Assembly: GCF_001653715.1 (NCBI RefSeq)
Contig: NZ_LWHQ01000027.1
Coordinates: 138,723 to 202,722 of the forward strand
DNA from: Methylobacterium platani
Lineage (GTDB): Bacteria; Pseudomonadota; Alphaproteobacteria; Rhizobiales; Beijerinckiaceae
DNA: 64,000 nucleotides
Direction of reading: 5' to 3'
The notes under the pieces were generated by a model. It ran no database searches and was not told where the DNA came from. It saw only the letters and a program-made list of their open reading frames with translations. Below are positions 28,830-37,391 of the stretch, piece after piece. Each line of letters starts with the position of its first letter. Position 1 is the first letter of the stretch. Position numbers and translations under genes: made by a program.

Positions 28830-29570
28830 TCAGGCCGGCGGCGGCGGGTCGGGCGCCTCGACCACCTCCTGCCGCTGGAGCTGAAGGGCGACGAACCAGC
28901 ACAGCGACGCCCAGGCGGCGCCGATGCACCAGCCGGCGAGCACGTCGCTCGGCCAGTGCACGCCGAGATAGATCCGGCTGATGCCGACGAGCAGCGTGGT
29001 GACGACGCCGAGCCCCATCACGAAGGCCTTCACCTTGCGCGACCGCTCGACCCGGGCGAGCAGGATCGCCAGCGTCAGGTAGGCGATCGCCGACAGCATG
29101 GCGTGGCCGCTCGGGAAGCTCGCCGTGAAGGTCTCCATGCCGTGCGGCACCAGTTCCGGCCGCGGGCGGTGGAAGAACAGCTTCAGGCCGGTCGACAGCA
29201 ATTCGCCGCCGCCGATCGCGATTACCACGAACAGCGCGGCGCGCCGCCGCGCCGTGATGGCGAGGTAGAGTACCACGCAGGCCGTGACGTAGACGATGCC
29301 GAACACGCTGCCGAAGGCGGTGATATCGCGCATCGTCTCCGGCAGCCAGGACGGGCCGATCGGCTGGGCGAGGTCGCCGGGCACGCGCAGCGCCAGCAGC
29401 AGCCGGTCGTCGAACCCGAACGAGCCGCCCTCGCGGATCTCGTCGGCGAGCTTGAGGAAGCCGAAGCCGAACAGGCTGACGGCGAGCAGCGAGGCGAGCG
29501 GACCGATCTCGTTGAGGCGCAGGCGCAGCCACACCGCCGTGGCGTGGCGCCGGAACGGAATCGCCACCAT
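28830..29570 (-). CDS. PAP2-family membrane phosphatase
   Basis: The 246-residue integral membrane protein has about six helices and the three PAP2 motifs: KLFFHRPRP, PSGH and SRIYLGVHWPSDV. These enzymes dephosphorylate lipids such as phosphatidic acid or undecaprenyl pyrophosphate at the outer face of the inner membrane. The ATG at 29570 overlaps the stop of the upstream RNA-ligase-like gene by one base. An earlier ATG at 29609 lies inside that gene and is less likely. Confidence 0.9.
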   Translation of the reverse strand: MVAIPFRRHATAVWLRLRLNEIGPLASLLAVSLFGFGFLKLADEIREGGSFGFDDRLLLALRVPGDLAQPIGPSWLPETMRDITAFGSVFGIVYVTACVVLYLAITARRRAALFVVIAIGGGELLSTGLKLFFHRPRPELVPHGMETFTASFPSGHAMLSAIAYLTLAILLARVERSRKVKAFVMGLGVVTTLLVGISRIYLGVHWPSDVLAGWCIGAAWASLCWFVALQLQRQEVVEAPDPPPPA

Positions 29571-30082
29571 CACGCCCCCCCGAACGGGAAACGGCCGCGG
29601 GCCTCCCACGGCCCGCCGAGATAGCGCCAGAGCAGGAGCCCGGTGCCGGTGATCTCGCGCGGCACGAAGGCGGCCTCCAGCTCGCGGTGCAGCGCGCGGG
29701 CTTCATCCGGCGCGACCTTGTTCTGCACCGTGACGTGCGGCCTGTAGCCCTGGCGGTCCTGCGGCGTCAGCCACGAGTCGAAGGTCGCGGCAAGCCGTCC
29801 GCGCAACTGCGACAGGCGCGGCGCCTCGAGGGCGTAGGCGACGCCGCGGCCGATGAAGCGCAGGGACGCAACCTTGACCGGCATCGGGCCTTCCGCCCGA
29901 ACCTCCGCGGCGAGCGTCTCGACGATGCCGCGCTCCTCCTCGCCGGGCAGGTGGTGGAACAGCGTGACGTGGGCCGGAATCTTGTTGAGGGCCGGCGGGA
30001 AGTGGCGGCGGCGCTGGCCGTCGAACTCCGCGAAGGCGGCCTCGTCGAGTTCCAGGGTGAGGATCAGGGGGGCTTGCGACAT
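29570..30082 (-). CDS. 2'-5' RNA ligase-like phosphoesterase
   Basis: The 170-residue 2H phosphoesterase contains the two H-x-T motifs: HVTL (about 38-41) and HVTV (about 115-118), the catalytic pairs of the LigT/ThpR fold. Family members have 2'-5' RNA ligase or 2',3'-cyclic phosphodiesterase activity. The coupling to a PAP2 phosphatase gene by a one-base overlap is unusual enough to note, though no functional link is known to me. Confidence 0.88.
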   Translation of the reverse strand: MSQAPLILTLELDEAAFAEFDGQRRRHFPPALNKIPAHVTLFHHLPGEEERGIVETLAAEVRAEGPMPVKVASLRFIGRGVAYALEAPRLSQLRGRLAATFDSWLTPQDRQGYRPHVTVQNKVAPDEARALHRELEAAFVPREITGTGLLLWRYLGGPWEARGRFPFGGA

Positions 30083-30167
30083 CCTCGTCGTGACATGGCG
30101 CGGGCCGCCGCAAAGGCCAGGGCCGCCGGCGCTGTTCAGCCGCGGCGCTTGCCGCTACACGGCGCGG

Positions 30168-31109
30168 ATGCGCGACAGCACCGACGACATGGTCCATCTC
30201 GGCCGGGACGGATGGCTCTTCCTGACCGGCGGCACCAACCGGGTGCGCCAGCAATACCGGGCGAGCCTGCCCGTCGCCTGGCGGCTGTGGCGCTGGCGCC
30301 GGCTGATCGAGGCCCGCACGGCCCGGGCCGCCGCCCTGGGAATCCGCGCCTTCCACGTCGTGGTGCCGGAGAAGCTGAGCGTCTACGACGACCGCCTCGA
30401 CGGGCTCGCGCTCGATCCGGCGCTCTCGCCGGCCCGCCGCCTCGGCGCGCGCCTCGCCCGCTCGGCCGCGGCCCGGGCCTGGATCGACCTCGTCGGCCCG
30501 TTGCGGGCGGCCCGGGGGGCCGAGCCGCCGCTCTACCTGCGCACCGACACCCATTGGAGCCAGGACGGCTGCCGGCTGGCCTACGGCGAGGTCATGCGGG
30601 CGCTCGGCGCGGTGCCGCCGCACGACCTCGCCGCGCGGCCGTTCCACGACCATGACGGCGTGCGCGACCTCGGCGGCAAGCTCGATCCGCCGATCTACGA
30701 GACGATGCGGGTCTACGCGGTGCAGCGCGACGCGGTGCGGGTCTTCGCCAACCCGCTGGTCGAGGCGCACGAGGCGCGGGGCACGGCGGCGGACCTGCAT
30801 GTCGGCGCCCACGTGGTGTTCCGCAACGACAGCCCCGCCGCCGATCCCCGGACGCTGATGCTGTTCGGCGATTCCTGCTCGCACTTCCATCCGATCTTCC
30901 TGACCGGGTTGCTGGCGGAGAGCTTTCGCGAGCTGCACTTCGTCTGGTCGTCGAATCTCGACTGGGCCCATATCGAGCGGGTGCGCCCGCACCTGCTGCT
31001 GGTCGAGGTGGCGGAACGCTTCCTCGCCCGGGTGCCGACGGACCGGTTCGACGTCGAGGCCGAGGGCGCGCGGGCCCTGCCGCCCCGGGGCGGCGGCGCC
31101 GCGATCTGA
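30168..31109 (+). CDS. AlgX/AlgJ-like SGNH O-acetyltransferase-type protein
   Basis: The 313-residue protein has the features of the AlgX/AlgJ (DHHW) SGNH fold: an aspartate-histidine pair in TDTHWS (Asp127, His129) and the nucleophile segment LFGDSCS with Ser236. In alginate and other exopolysaccharides such proteins transfer acetyl groups in the periplasm. No signal peptide or membrane anchor is evident at the chosen ATG (30168), which is odd for a periplasmic enzyme; a second ATG lies at 30189. No acetyl donor (MBOAT) gene is adjacent. Confidence 0.72.
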   Translation: MRDSTDDMVHLGRDGWLFLTGGTNRVRQQYRASLPVAWRLWRWRRLIEARTARAAALGIRAFHVVVPEKLSVYDDRLDGLALDPALSPARRLGARLARSAAARAWIDLVGPLRAARGAEPPLYLRTDTHWSQDGCRLAYGEVMRALGAVPPHDLAARPFHDHDGVRDLGGKLDPPIYETMRVYAVQRDAVRVFANPLVEAHEARGTAADLHVGAHVVFRNDSPAADPRTLMLFGDSCSHFHPIFLTGLLAESFRELHFVWSSNLDWAHIERVRPHLLLVEVAERFLARVPTDRFDVEAEGARALPPRGGGAAI

Positions 31110-31174
31110 GCCCCGGCCATTGCGGCCCCGGCCGGCCGCCCCACCTTCGGGCCTTGTGGGTCGAGGAGGGTGCG

Positions 31175-32152
31175 ATGGGGCTTCTGGTCGACGGCGTCTG
31201 GCACGACCAATGGTACGACACCAAGGGGACCGGCGGGCGCTTCGTGCGCAAGGACGCGGCCTTCCGCAACTGGGTGACGCCGGACGGGGCGGCCGGCCCG
31301 AGCGGGGAGGGCGGGTTCCCGGGGCAAGCCGGGCGCTACCACCTCTACGTCTCGCTCGCCTGCCCGTGGGCCCACCGCACCCTGATCGTGCGCGCGCTCA
31401 AGCGGCTCGACGATGCGATCACCGTCTCGGTGGTCGACCCGCATATGGGCCGCGAGGGCTGGGTGTTCGGCGACAGCCCGGGCGCCGGGCCCGACACGGT
31501 CAACGGCGCGACCCGGCTCTACGAGGTCTACCTGAAGGCCGATCCGCACCATACCGGCCGGGTCACCGTGCCGGTGCTGTGGGACAAGGTGCGCAACACC
31601 ATCGTGTCGAACGAATCGGCCGAGATCGTCCGGATGCTCAATGGCGCCTTCGGCGGCACCGGTCCCGACCTCTACCCCGAGGATCTGGCGGCCGAGATCG
31701 ACGACGTGAACGCCCGGGTCTACGACCGGGTCAACAACGGCGTCTACAAGGCCGGCTTCGCCACCAGCCAGGACGCCTACGAGGAGGCGGTGACGGCTCT
31801 GTTCGAGGAGCTCGACGCCCTCGACGCCCGCCTCGACCGCGCGCGCTACCTGACGGGCGACCGGCTGACCGAGGCCGACATCCGGCTGTTCACCACGCTG
31901 GTGCGGTTCGACCCGGTCTATGTCGGGCACTTCAAGTGCAACCTGCGCCGGATCGCCGACTACCCGAACCTCGCGCCCTACCTGCGCGACCTCTACCAGA
32001 CCCCCGGCATCGCCCCGACGGTGAACCTGACCCACATCAAGCGGCACTATTACGAGAGCCATCCGACCATCAACCTGACCGGGATCGTGCCGCTGGGGCC
32101 GGCGCTGGATTACGACGCGCCGCATGGACGGGCGGAGCGGTTCGGGGCCTGA
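31175..32152 (+). CDS. glutathionyl-hydroquinone reductase (Xi-class GST)
   Basis: The 325-residue Xi-class glutathione transferase reduces glutathionyl-hydroquinones. The catalytic cysteine is in LACPWAHR (Cys63), followed by the VPVLWDK and NESAEIVRM thioredoxin-fold segments; the C-terminal helical domain ends with the typical HYYESHPTINLTGIVPLGP motif. A GAGGAGGG Shine-Dalgarno sits just before the ATG at 31175. It stands alone, cytoplasmic. Confidence 0.93.
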   Translation: MGLLVDGVWHDQWYDTKGTGGRFVRKDAAFRNWVTPDGAAGPSGEGGFPGQAGRYHLYVSLACPWAHRTLIVRALKRLDDAITVSVVDPHMGREGWVFGDSPGAGPDTVNGATRLYEVYLKADPHHTGRVTVPVLWDKVRNTIVSNESAEIVRMLNGAFGGTGPDLYPEDLAAEIDDVNARVYDRVNNGVYKAGFATSQDAYEEAVTALFEELDALDARLDRARYLTGDRLTEADIRLFTTLVRFDPVYVGHFKCNLRRIADYPNLAPYLRDLYQTPGIAPTVNLTHIKRHYYESHPTINLTGIVPLGPALDYDAPHGRAERFGA

Positions 32153-32185
32153 CAGGGAGATAGCCACCCGGTTTCCACCTCGCAG

Positions 32186-32325
32186 GGTCATCCCGGGGCT
32201 CGCCGAAGGCGAGGATCCGGGATCCATGACCGCCGACGCGGAAGAACGAGGCGGATCGCGTGCCGCCTCATCCTGTCCCGTCAGCGGTCATGGATCCCGG
32301 GTTCCGCTATGCGGTCCCCGGAATG
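32186..32325. repeat. REP-like inverted repeat
   Basis: Arms 32186-32238 and 32279-32325 are reverse complements with the core GGTCATGGATCCCGG, the same family as 20685-20823. It separates the hydroquinone reductase from the convergent allantoinase gene. Confidence 0.75.
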
Positions 32326-32356
32326 GTACGGAGGATGTCGGTCCCCGGCAGCGACA

Positions 32357-33799
32357 TCACGCCGTCGCCGAGAACACGTCCGGCAAGGACGGCAATCTCT
32401 GCCGCAACCGCAGGAGCGCGATGGCCTCGATCTCGGCCAGCGCCCGCGCCCGCTCCGCCTCCGGCGGGTTGTCGAGCCGCTCGGAGAGCTGGGACAGGAT
32501 CTCGTCCGGGCTCTTGCCCCGCACCGCCATCACGAACGGGAAGCCGTGGCGGGCGCGGTAGCGCTCGTTGAGGTCGAGGAAGCGGGCGCGGCCCTCGGCG
32601 TCGAGGGCGTCGAGCCCGGCCGAGGCCTGTTCGGCGCGGGATTCCGGCGCGAGATCGGCCGCCGCCACCCGGCCGGCGAGGTCGGGATGGGCGCGGATGA
32701 GGGCGAGCTGCCGCTCCGGATCGGCCGCCCGCATCACCTCGACCATGGCGGCGTGGAGCCCGTCGGCATTGTCCTGCATCCCCGACAGCCCCGCCGCGTG
32801 GGCGCCCTCGGCCACCCAGGGGGAATGCTCGAACACGTCGCCGAAGCCCTCCACGAACAGGGCGCGGCCCATCCGGCTCGGGGTCAGGCCGGCCGGCGCA
32901 TGGGTCCTCGCCCAGTGGCGGGCGATGTCGATGCGCCGGGTCACCCAGACGTCGTCATGCGCGGCGACGTGATCGAGGAAGCGGGCGAGCGCCGCGATCC
33001 GGCCGGGGCGTCCGACGAGGCGGCAATGCAGGCCGATCGACAGCATCCGGGGCGTCTCGGCGCCCTCGGCGTAGAGCACGTCGAACGAATCGCGCAGGTA
33101 GGCGAAGAACTGGTCGCCGGCGTTGAACCCTTGCGGGGTCGCGAACCGCATGTCGTTGGAATCGAGGGTGTAGGGCACGACGAGAAGCGGCGCGCGCGGG
33201 CCCTCGACCCAGTAGGGCAGGTCGTCGGCGTAGGAATCCGCCGAGTAGAGGAAGCCACCCTCTTCCATCACGAGGCGCAGGGTGTTCTCCGAGGTGCGGC
33301 CCGTGTACCAGCCGAGCGGGCGCTCGCCGGTCACCTCGGTGTGGATGCGGATCGCCTCGCTCATGTGGGCCTTCTCCTCCTCGTAGGAGAAGTCGCGGTA
33401 GTCGATCCACTTGAGGCCGTGGCAGGCGATCTCCCAGCCGGCCTCGCGCATCGCCGCGACCGCGTCCGGGTTGCGCTGGAGCGCGGTGGCTACGCCGTAG
33501 ACCGTCACCGGCAGGTTGCGCTCGGTGAACAGCCGGTGCAGGCGCCAGAACCCGACCCGCGAGCCGTACTCGTAGATCGATTCCATGCTCATGTGGCGCT
33601 GGCCCGGCCAGGCCTGCGCCCCGACGATCTCCGACAGGAACGCCTCCGACGCCCGGTCGCCGTGCAGCAGGCAGTTCTCGCCGCCCTCCTCGTAGTTGAT
33701 GACGAACTGCACCGCGATGCGGGCGCCGCCCGGCCATTGCGCGTGGGGCGGGGTGCGGCCGTAGCCGACGAGGTCGCGGGGGTAGGGGGTGTCGGTCAT
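32357..33799 (-). CDS. fused allantoinase PuuE / OHCU decarboxylase UraD
   Basis: The 480-residue protein joins two enzymes of uric-acid breakdown. Residues 1 to about 310 are a PuuE-type polysaccharide-deacetylase-fold allantoinase (IACHGLKWIDY, GWYTGRTSENT). Residues about 315-480 are a UraD-type 2-oxo-4-hydroxy-4-carboxy-5-ureidoimidazoline decarboxylase with FEHSPWVAE, LIRAHPDLAG and RYRARHGFPF; the His and Glu of the first motif are catalytic. The two reactions flank allantoin, UraD making it and PuuE opening it. The fusion is known in some proteobacteria. No other ureide genes are near. Confidence 0.92.
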   Translation of the reverse strand: MTDTPYPRDLVGYGRTPPHAQWPGGARIAVQFVINYEEGGENCLLHGDRASEAFLSEIVGAQAWPGQRHMSMESIYEYGSRVGFWRLHRLFTERNLPVTVYGVATALQRNPDAVAAMREAGWEIACHGLKWIDYRDFSYEEEKAHMSEAIRIHTEVTGERPLGWYTGRTSENTLRLVMEEGGFLYSADSYADDLPYWVEGPRAPLLVVPYTLDSNDMRFATPQGFNAGDQFFAYLRDSFDVLYAEGAETPRMLSIGLHCRLVGRPGRIAALARFLDHVAAHDDVWVTRRIDIARHWARTHAPAGLTPSRMGRALFVEGFGDVFEHSPWVAEGAHAAGLSGMQDNADGLHAAMVEVMRAADPERQLALIRAHPDLAGRVAAADLAPESRAEQASAGLDALDAEGRARFLDLNERYRARHGFPFVMAVRGKSPDEILSQLSERLDNPPEAERARALAEIEAIALLRLRQRLPSLPDVFSATA

Positions 33800-33859
33800 G
33801 GGGTCGCGGTCCGGTGGAGGCCGTCGCCGCTCCGTCCGGTGCTGGGTAAAGCGCGGGAT

Positions 33860-34041
33860 CCCCTCTCCCGAGTGGGAGAGGGGTAGGGGTGAGGGTGTGA
33901 CGCTTCAGTGTGAAGCTCGAACCATCGTGCTGGCGGCTCAACGGTCGCGTCCGATGCCGAACCGTCGCCACCCTCACCCCCGGCCCCTCTCCCGCACCTT
34001 GGAGCGATACCGGGCAAGCCCGGCATCGCCTGGAGAGGGGA
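33860..34041. repeat. palindromic intergenic element
   Basis: A perfect 10-bp hairpin (33860-33869 with 33874-33883) is followed by TAGGGGTGAGGGTG. The complementary string CACCCTCACCCCCGGCCCCT begins at 33969, and a final GAGAGGGG lies near 34033, so the block folds into nested hairpins. Similar CCCCTCTCCC elements are common between genes in proteobacteria. The rest of 33800-34130 shows no gene. Confidence 0.75.
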
Positions 34042-34130
34042 GACCCGCGCCCGACCCCGCACCCGGAGGGTGGAACGGTCTGGGACTATCGTGCCGCAAC
34101 CTTAGCCGTGCCGGCCCGCCGGCGCAAAAA

Positions 34131-35411
34131 CTACCCCGCCAAGGCCTCCAGCGCCGGATCGACCCGGGCGAAGTGGTCGTCCCAGCTCGGCGCCCGGTAG
34201 CCCGCGAGGCGTCCGGCCATCGCGGTCCGCAAGGGGGAACCCGGCACCGCCAGATCCTCGACCATCCGCATCCAGCCCAAACCGTCGAGCGGGTGCAGGA
34301 ACTCCGCGAAGCCCGCGGCGATCTCGCGGTGGACCGGGATGTCGGAGGCGACGACCGGCAGCCCGGCGGCGGCCGCTTCCAGCACCGGCAGGCCGTAGCC
34401 CTCGGCGAAGGAGGGCATCAGGAGCGCGGTGGCCTGGCCCATCAGCCGCACCAGCCCGGCGGTCGAGAGGCCCGAGACCTCGGTGACGTGGGTCCGCACC
34501 GCCGGGCAGCGCTCCAGCAGGTCGACCACGTTCTCGCTCTCCCAGCCCCGGCGCCCGACGACGACGAGGCGGGGCGTCGCGTCGCCGTGCCGGGCGGCGA
34601 GATCGCGCCAGGCGGTGAGCAGGGTGATCAGGTTCTTCCGCGGCTCGATCGTGCCGCAGACCAGGAAGAGCGGCCGGGCCGGCGCCGCCGAGGGAGCACC
34701 GCTGAAGGACGCCTCGATCCCGAGCGGCCCGACGGTGACCGGCGGCGGCCGGTGGCCGACCCGGGCGAGATGGGCCGAGAACCGCCGCCCGACATCGGCC
34801 GAGTTCACCACCACGGCCCGGGCGTGGCGCGCCACGGTCTCCATCCGCACCCGGTGCCGCTCGGCCTCGCCGGGGCGGCCGTATTCGGGATACTCGATCG
34901 GGATCAGGTCGTGGACGAAGAAGACCGGCTTCACGTCGGTCCGGTCGTAGAGCCAGTCGAACCGCGCCGGCAGGTCGAGGCGCAGATGCGAGGTGTGGAG
35001 GTAGAGCGCGCCCGGCGGCAACCGCTCCGGGCCGGGCGCGCGCAGAGCCTCGATCCAGGCGCGCAGCTCGCGCTCCCGCCGTCGGCGCGCCCCGTCGGGC
35101 CTCGCCTCGCGCGTCCCGGCCGCCGGCGCCGGCAGGCCGAGCCGGGCCGCGAGGTCGCGGTAGACCGGGTCGTCCTCGACCGGCACCTCCTCGGTCCACG
35201 CGGCGAGCGCCGCGTCCACCAGCCCGGCCATCTGCGCGCGCGCGAGCACCTTCGGGCCGAGACGGGTCGAGACGAGCCCGAGGCGCTCCCCCGGCTGCGC
35301 CAGCAGATGCCGGGCATAGGCGAGATCGACCCGGTCGATCCCGGTCGGGCTGGCGTGCCGCAGCCGGGTGACGAGGCGGGTGAGATCGAAGGCGACGGGG
35401 GAGCTGACCAT
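34131..35411 (-). CDS. family 4 glycosyltransferase
   Basis: The 426-residue GT-B protein shows FLVCGTIEPRKN (donor-domain loop) and the E-x7-E motif in FAEGYGLPVLEAAAAGLPVV near the C-terminus, as in mannosyltransferases of the GT4 family such as WbaZ/MtfB. The N-terminal half carries a variable linker rich in Arg and Pro. It is presumably a cytoplasmic or peripheral membrane enzyme adding a sugar to a surface glycan. No other glycan gene is next to it. The ATG at 35411 is chosen over an earlier in-frame ATG at 35504 because that extension is not hydrophobic and lacks similarity. Confidence 0.88.
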   Translation of the reverse strand: MVSSPVAFDLTRLVTRLRHASPTGIDRVDLAYARHLLAQPGERLGLVSTRLGPKVLARAQMAGLVDAALAAWTEEVPVEDDPVYRDLAARLGLPAPAAGTREARPDGARRRRERELRAWIEALRAPGPERLPPGALYLHTSHLRLDLPARFDWLYDRTDVKPVFFVHDLIPIEYPEYGRPGEAERHRVRMETVARHARAVVVNSADVGRRFSAHLARVGHRPPPVTVGPLGIEASFSGAPSAAPARPLFLVCGTIEPRKNLITLLTAWRDLAARHGDATPRLVVVGRRGWESENVVDLLERCPAVRTHVTEVSGLSTAGLVRLMGQATALLMPSFAEGYGLPVLEAAAAGLPVVASDIPVHREIAAGFAEFLHPLDGLGWMRMVEDLAVPGSPLRTAMAGRLAGYRAPSWDDHFARVDPALEALAG

Positions 35412-35607
35412 GGATGTCCGAAGGCTGCGACGGGGACCGGGCCCCGTCCTACACAGTGGCGGGCCCGAAGCCCAATCCGGCCCGGCCTGTGCGGCAGCGC
35501 ACAAGACCGGCCGCGGGTCGGGGATCGTCGCTCTTGCAACGCTGAGTGATGATGATTTATCGCATTCGTCACCGCTCCGTCGCGTCGCGGTGACAAGTGT
35601 CGGACGT

Positions 35608-35630
35608 GCCGACTATGATCATGAGTCGGC
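35608..35630. promoter_or_regulatory. dyad upstream of rhodanese gene
   Basis: GCCGACT (35608-35614), nine-base spacer ATGATCATG, AGTCGGC (35624-35630) is a perfect 7-bp dyad with a partly palindromic centre, ending 25 bases before the start codon. This suits an operator for a dimeric repressor of the ArsR or similar type; which one is unknown. Confidence 0.4.
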
Positions 35631-35655
35631 GCCGTGCCGACGTTCGGGTGAGACC

Positions 35656-35976
35656 ATGGCGATCGTCGATCTGGATCGGGATGCGGTGAAGAACGGACTG
35701 GCGGACGGCTCCGTCCTGCTGATCGACGTGCGCGAGCCCAACGAGTTCGCCTCGGGGCACATCCCGGGCGCGGTCTCCTTCCCGCTCTCGGAGTTCGACG
35801 TCGCGCGGCTGCAGGCGCTGATCGCCGACGACGGCCGCCGGCCGGTCCTGTCCTGCGCCGCCGGCGTCCGGTCGGCGCGGGCCCTGCAGTACCTGCAGAG
35901 CCAGGGCATCCCGCTCTCCGAGCATTACGTCGGCGGGTTCAAGGACTGGGCCAATGCCGGCGAGCCCGTCGAATAG
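35656..35976 (+). CDS. single-domain rhodanese
   Basis: The 106-residue protein is a lone rhodanese domain with LIDVREPNEFASGHIPGA (22-39) and the active-site loop CAAGVRS (67-73; Cys67 takes the persulfide). Such proteins move sulfane sulfur in the cytoplasm, for example to GlpE-like or tRNA-thiolation partners. No sulfur genes are adjacent. A dyad lies just upstream of its start and may control it. Confidence 0.9.
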   Translation: MAIVDLDRDAVKNGLADGSVLLIDVREPNEFASGHIPGAVSFPLSEFDVARLQALIADDGRRPVLSCAAGVRSARALQYLQSQGIPLSEHYVGGFKDWANAGEPVE

Positions 35977-36145
35977 CTGACACGACATCCGCCCGCGGGC
36001 GGTCGACGACATCCCCGGCCCCGGGAGGGCCGCGCCGAGGGCGGCGCGGTTCCCGTTCAAGGCCACCCCTCGGCGCGGACGGGCCACGGCCCATCGCATC
36101 GCGCGTCCGACGGGCCGCATGCACGAGATGAACGGGAGAGTGAGT

Positions 36146-37279
36146 ATGCGCAGGCTGAGGCTGGCGGCGGTGATCCCGGCGCTCCTGCTGCTGGCGGGGA
36201 TCCCGGCGCGGGCCCAGGCTCCCGGCGGCCCGCCCCCCACGGTCACGGTCGCCAAGCCCGTGGTCAAGGAGGTGGTGGAGCACGACGATTTCACCGGCCG
36301 CTTCAACGCGATCGAGTACGTCGAGGTGCGGGCCCGGGTCACCGGCTACCTGCAGAAGATCCACTTCCAGGACGGCGCCGTGGTGAAGAAGGGCGAACTG
36401 CTCTTCACCATCGACCGGCGGCCCTACAAGGCGGCGCTCGACCAGGCGACGGCGGCGCTCGATTCGGCCAAGGCCCGGCTGAACTTCAGCCAGACCGACC
36501 TCGAGCGCGCGCAGACGCTGAGCCGCTCGGGCAACATCTCCGAGCAGGTCACCGACCAGCGCCGGCAGAACTCGCAGACCGCCCAGGCCGACGTCGACAA
36601 CGCCACCGCGGCGCTTCGCCAGGCGCAGCTCAACTACGACTTCACCGAGGTGCGCTCGCCGATCGACGGCCGGATCTCGCAGCGGCTGGTCACCGAGGGC
36701 AACATCGTCATCACCGACCAGACGACGCTGACCAACATCGTCTCGCTCGATCCGATCTACTTCTCGTTCACCGTCGACGAGCGTTCCTTCCTGGCCTACC
36801 AGGGCACGCTCAAGATCGGCATGGGGGCGACCCAGAACGAGCACACGGTGCCGATCCTGGTGGCGCTCACCGGCGAGGCGAGGCCGACCCGCAAGGGCAC
36901 GCTCAACTTCGTCGACAACCGGGTCGACGAGGGAACCGGCACGGTGCTCCTGCGCGCCACCGTCGAGAACCCCGACCGCTTCATCAAGCCGGGCCTGTTC
37001 GGCATCGTCAGCATGCCGGCCTCGAAGCCCTATCGCGGGGTCCTGATCCCCGACGACGCGATCGCGGCGAACCAGGACAAGCGCCTCGTCTACGTGCTCG
37101 GCCCCGACAACGTCGTGCAGCCGCGCAACATCCGCCCCGGCCCGAAGATCGACGGCTACCGGGTGGTGCGCGACGGGCTCAAGGGCGACGAGACCATCGT
37201 GATCGTCGGCCTGACCCGGGTGCGCCCGGGCGCCAAGGTCACGCCGGAGGTCAAGGAACTGCCGCCGGTCCGCGAGTAA
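36146..37279 (+). CDS. RND efflux periplasmic adaptor
   Basis: The 377-residue membrane-fusion protein has a signal peptide ending in ARAQA (about residue 25), a split lipoyl domain, an alpha-hairpin (about 90-160) and beta-barrel and membrane-proximal domains. It links the inner-membrane pump to an outer-membrane channel. GGGAGAG precedes the ATG at 36146; an earlier in-frame ATG at 36119 is less likely because it would put residues before the signal. It lies 112 bases upstream of the pump gene and forms an operon with it. Confidence 0.93.
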   Translation: MRRLRLAAVIPALLLLAGIPARAQAPGGPPPTVTVAKPVVKEVVEHDDFTGRFNAIEYVEVRARVTGYLQKIHFQDGAVVKKGELLFTIDRRPYKAALDQATAALDSAKARLNFSQTDLERAQTLSRSGNISEQVTDQRRQNSQTAQADVDNATAALRQAQLNYDFTEVRSPIDGRISQRLVTEGNIVITDQTTLTNIVSLDPIYFSFTVDERSFLAYQGTLKIGMGATQNEHTVPILVALTGEARPTRKGTLNFVDNRVDEGTGTVLLRATVENPDRFIKPGLFGIVSMPASKPYRGVLIPDDAIAANQDKRLVYVLGPDNVVQPRNIRPGPKIDGYRVVRDGLKGDETIVIVGLTRVRPGAKVTPEVKELPPVRE

Positions 37280-37391
37280 GCCGGGACGCGCCGCCTCGCG
37301 GCGGCGCTCCCGTCAGGATGCCAGTGCCCCGACAGAGGGGAGTGCCCCGCCCGGGGCGCCACGCCCGCATGAGGGCGCGAGAGGCCCACCG

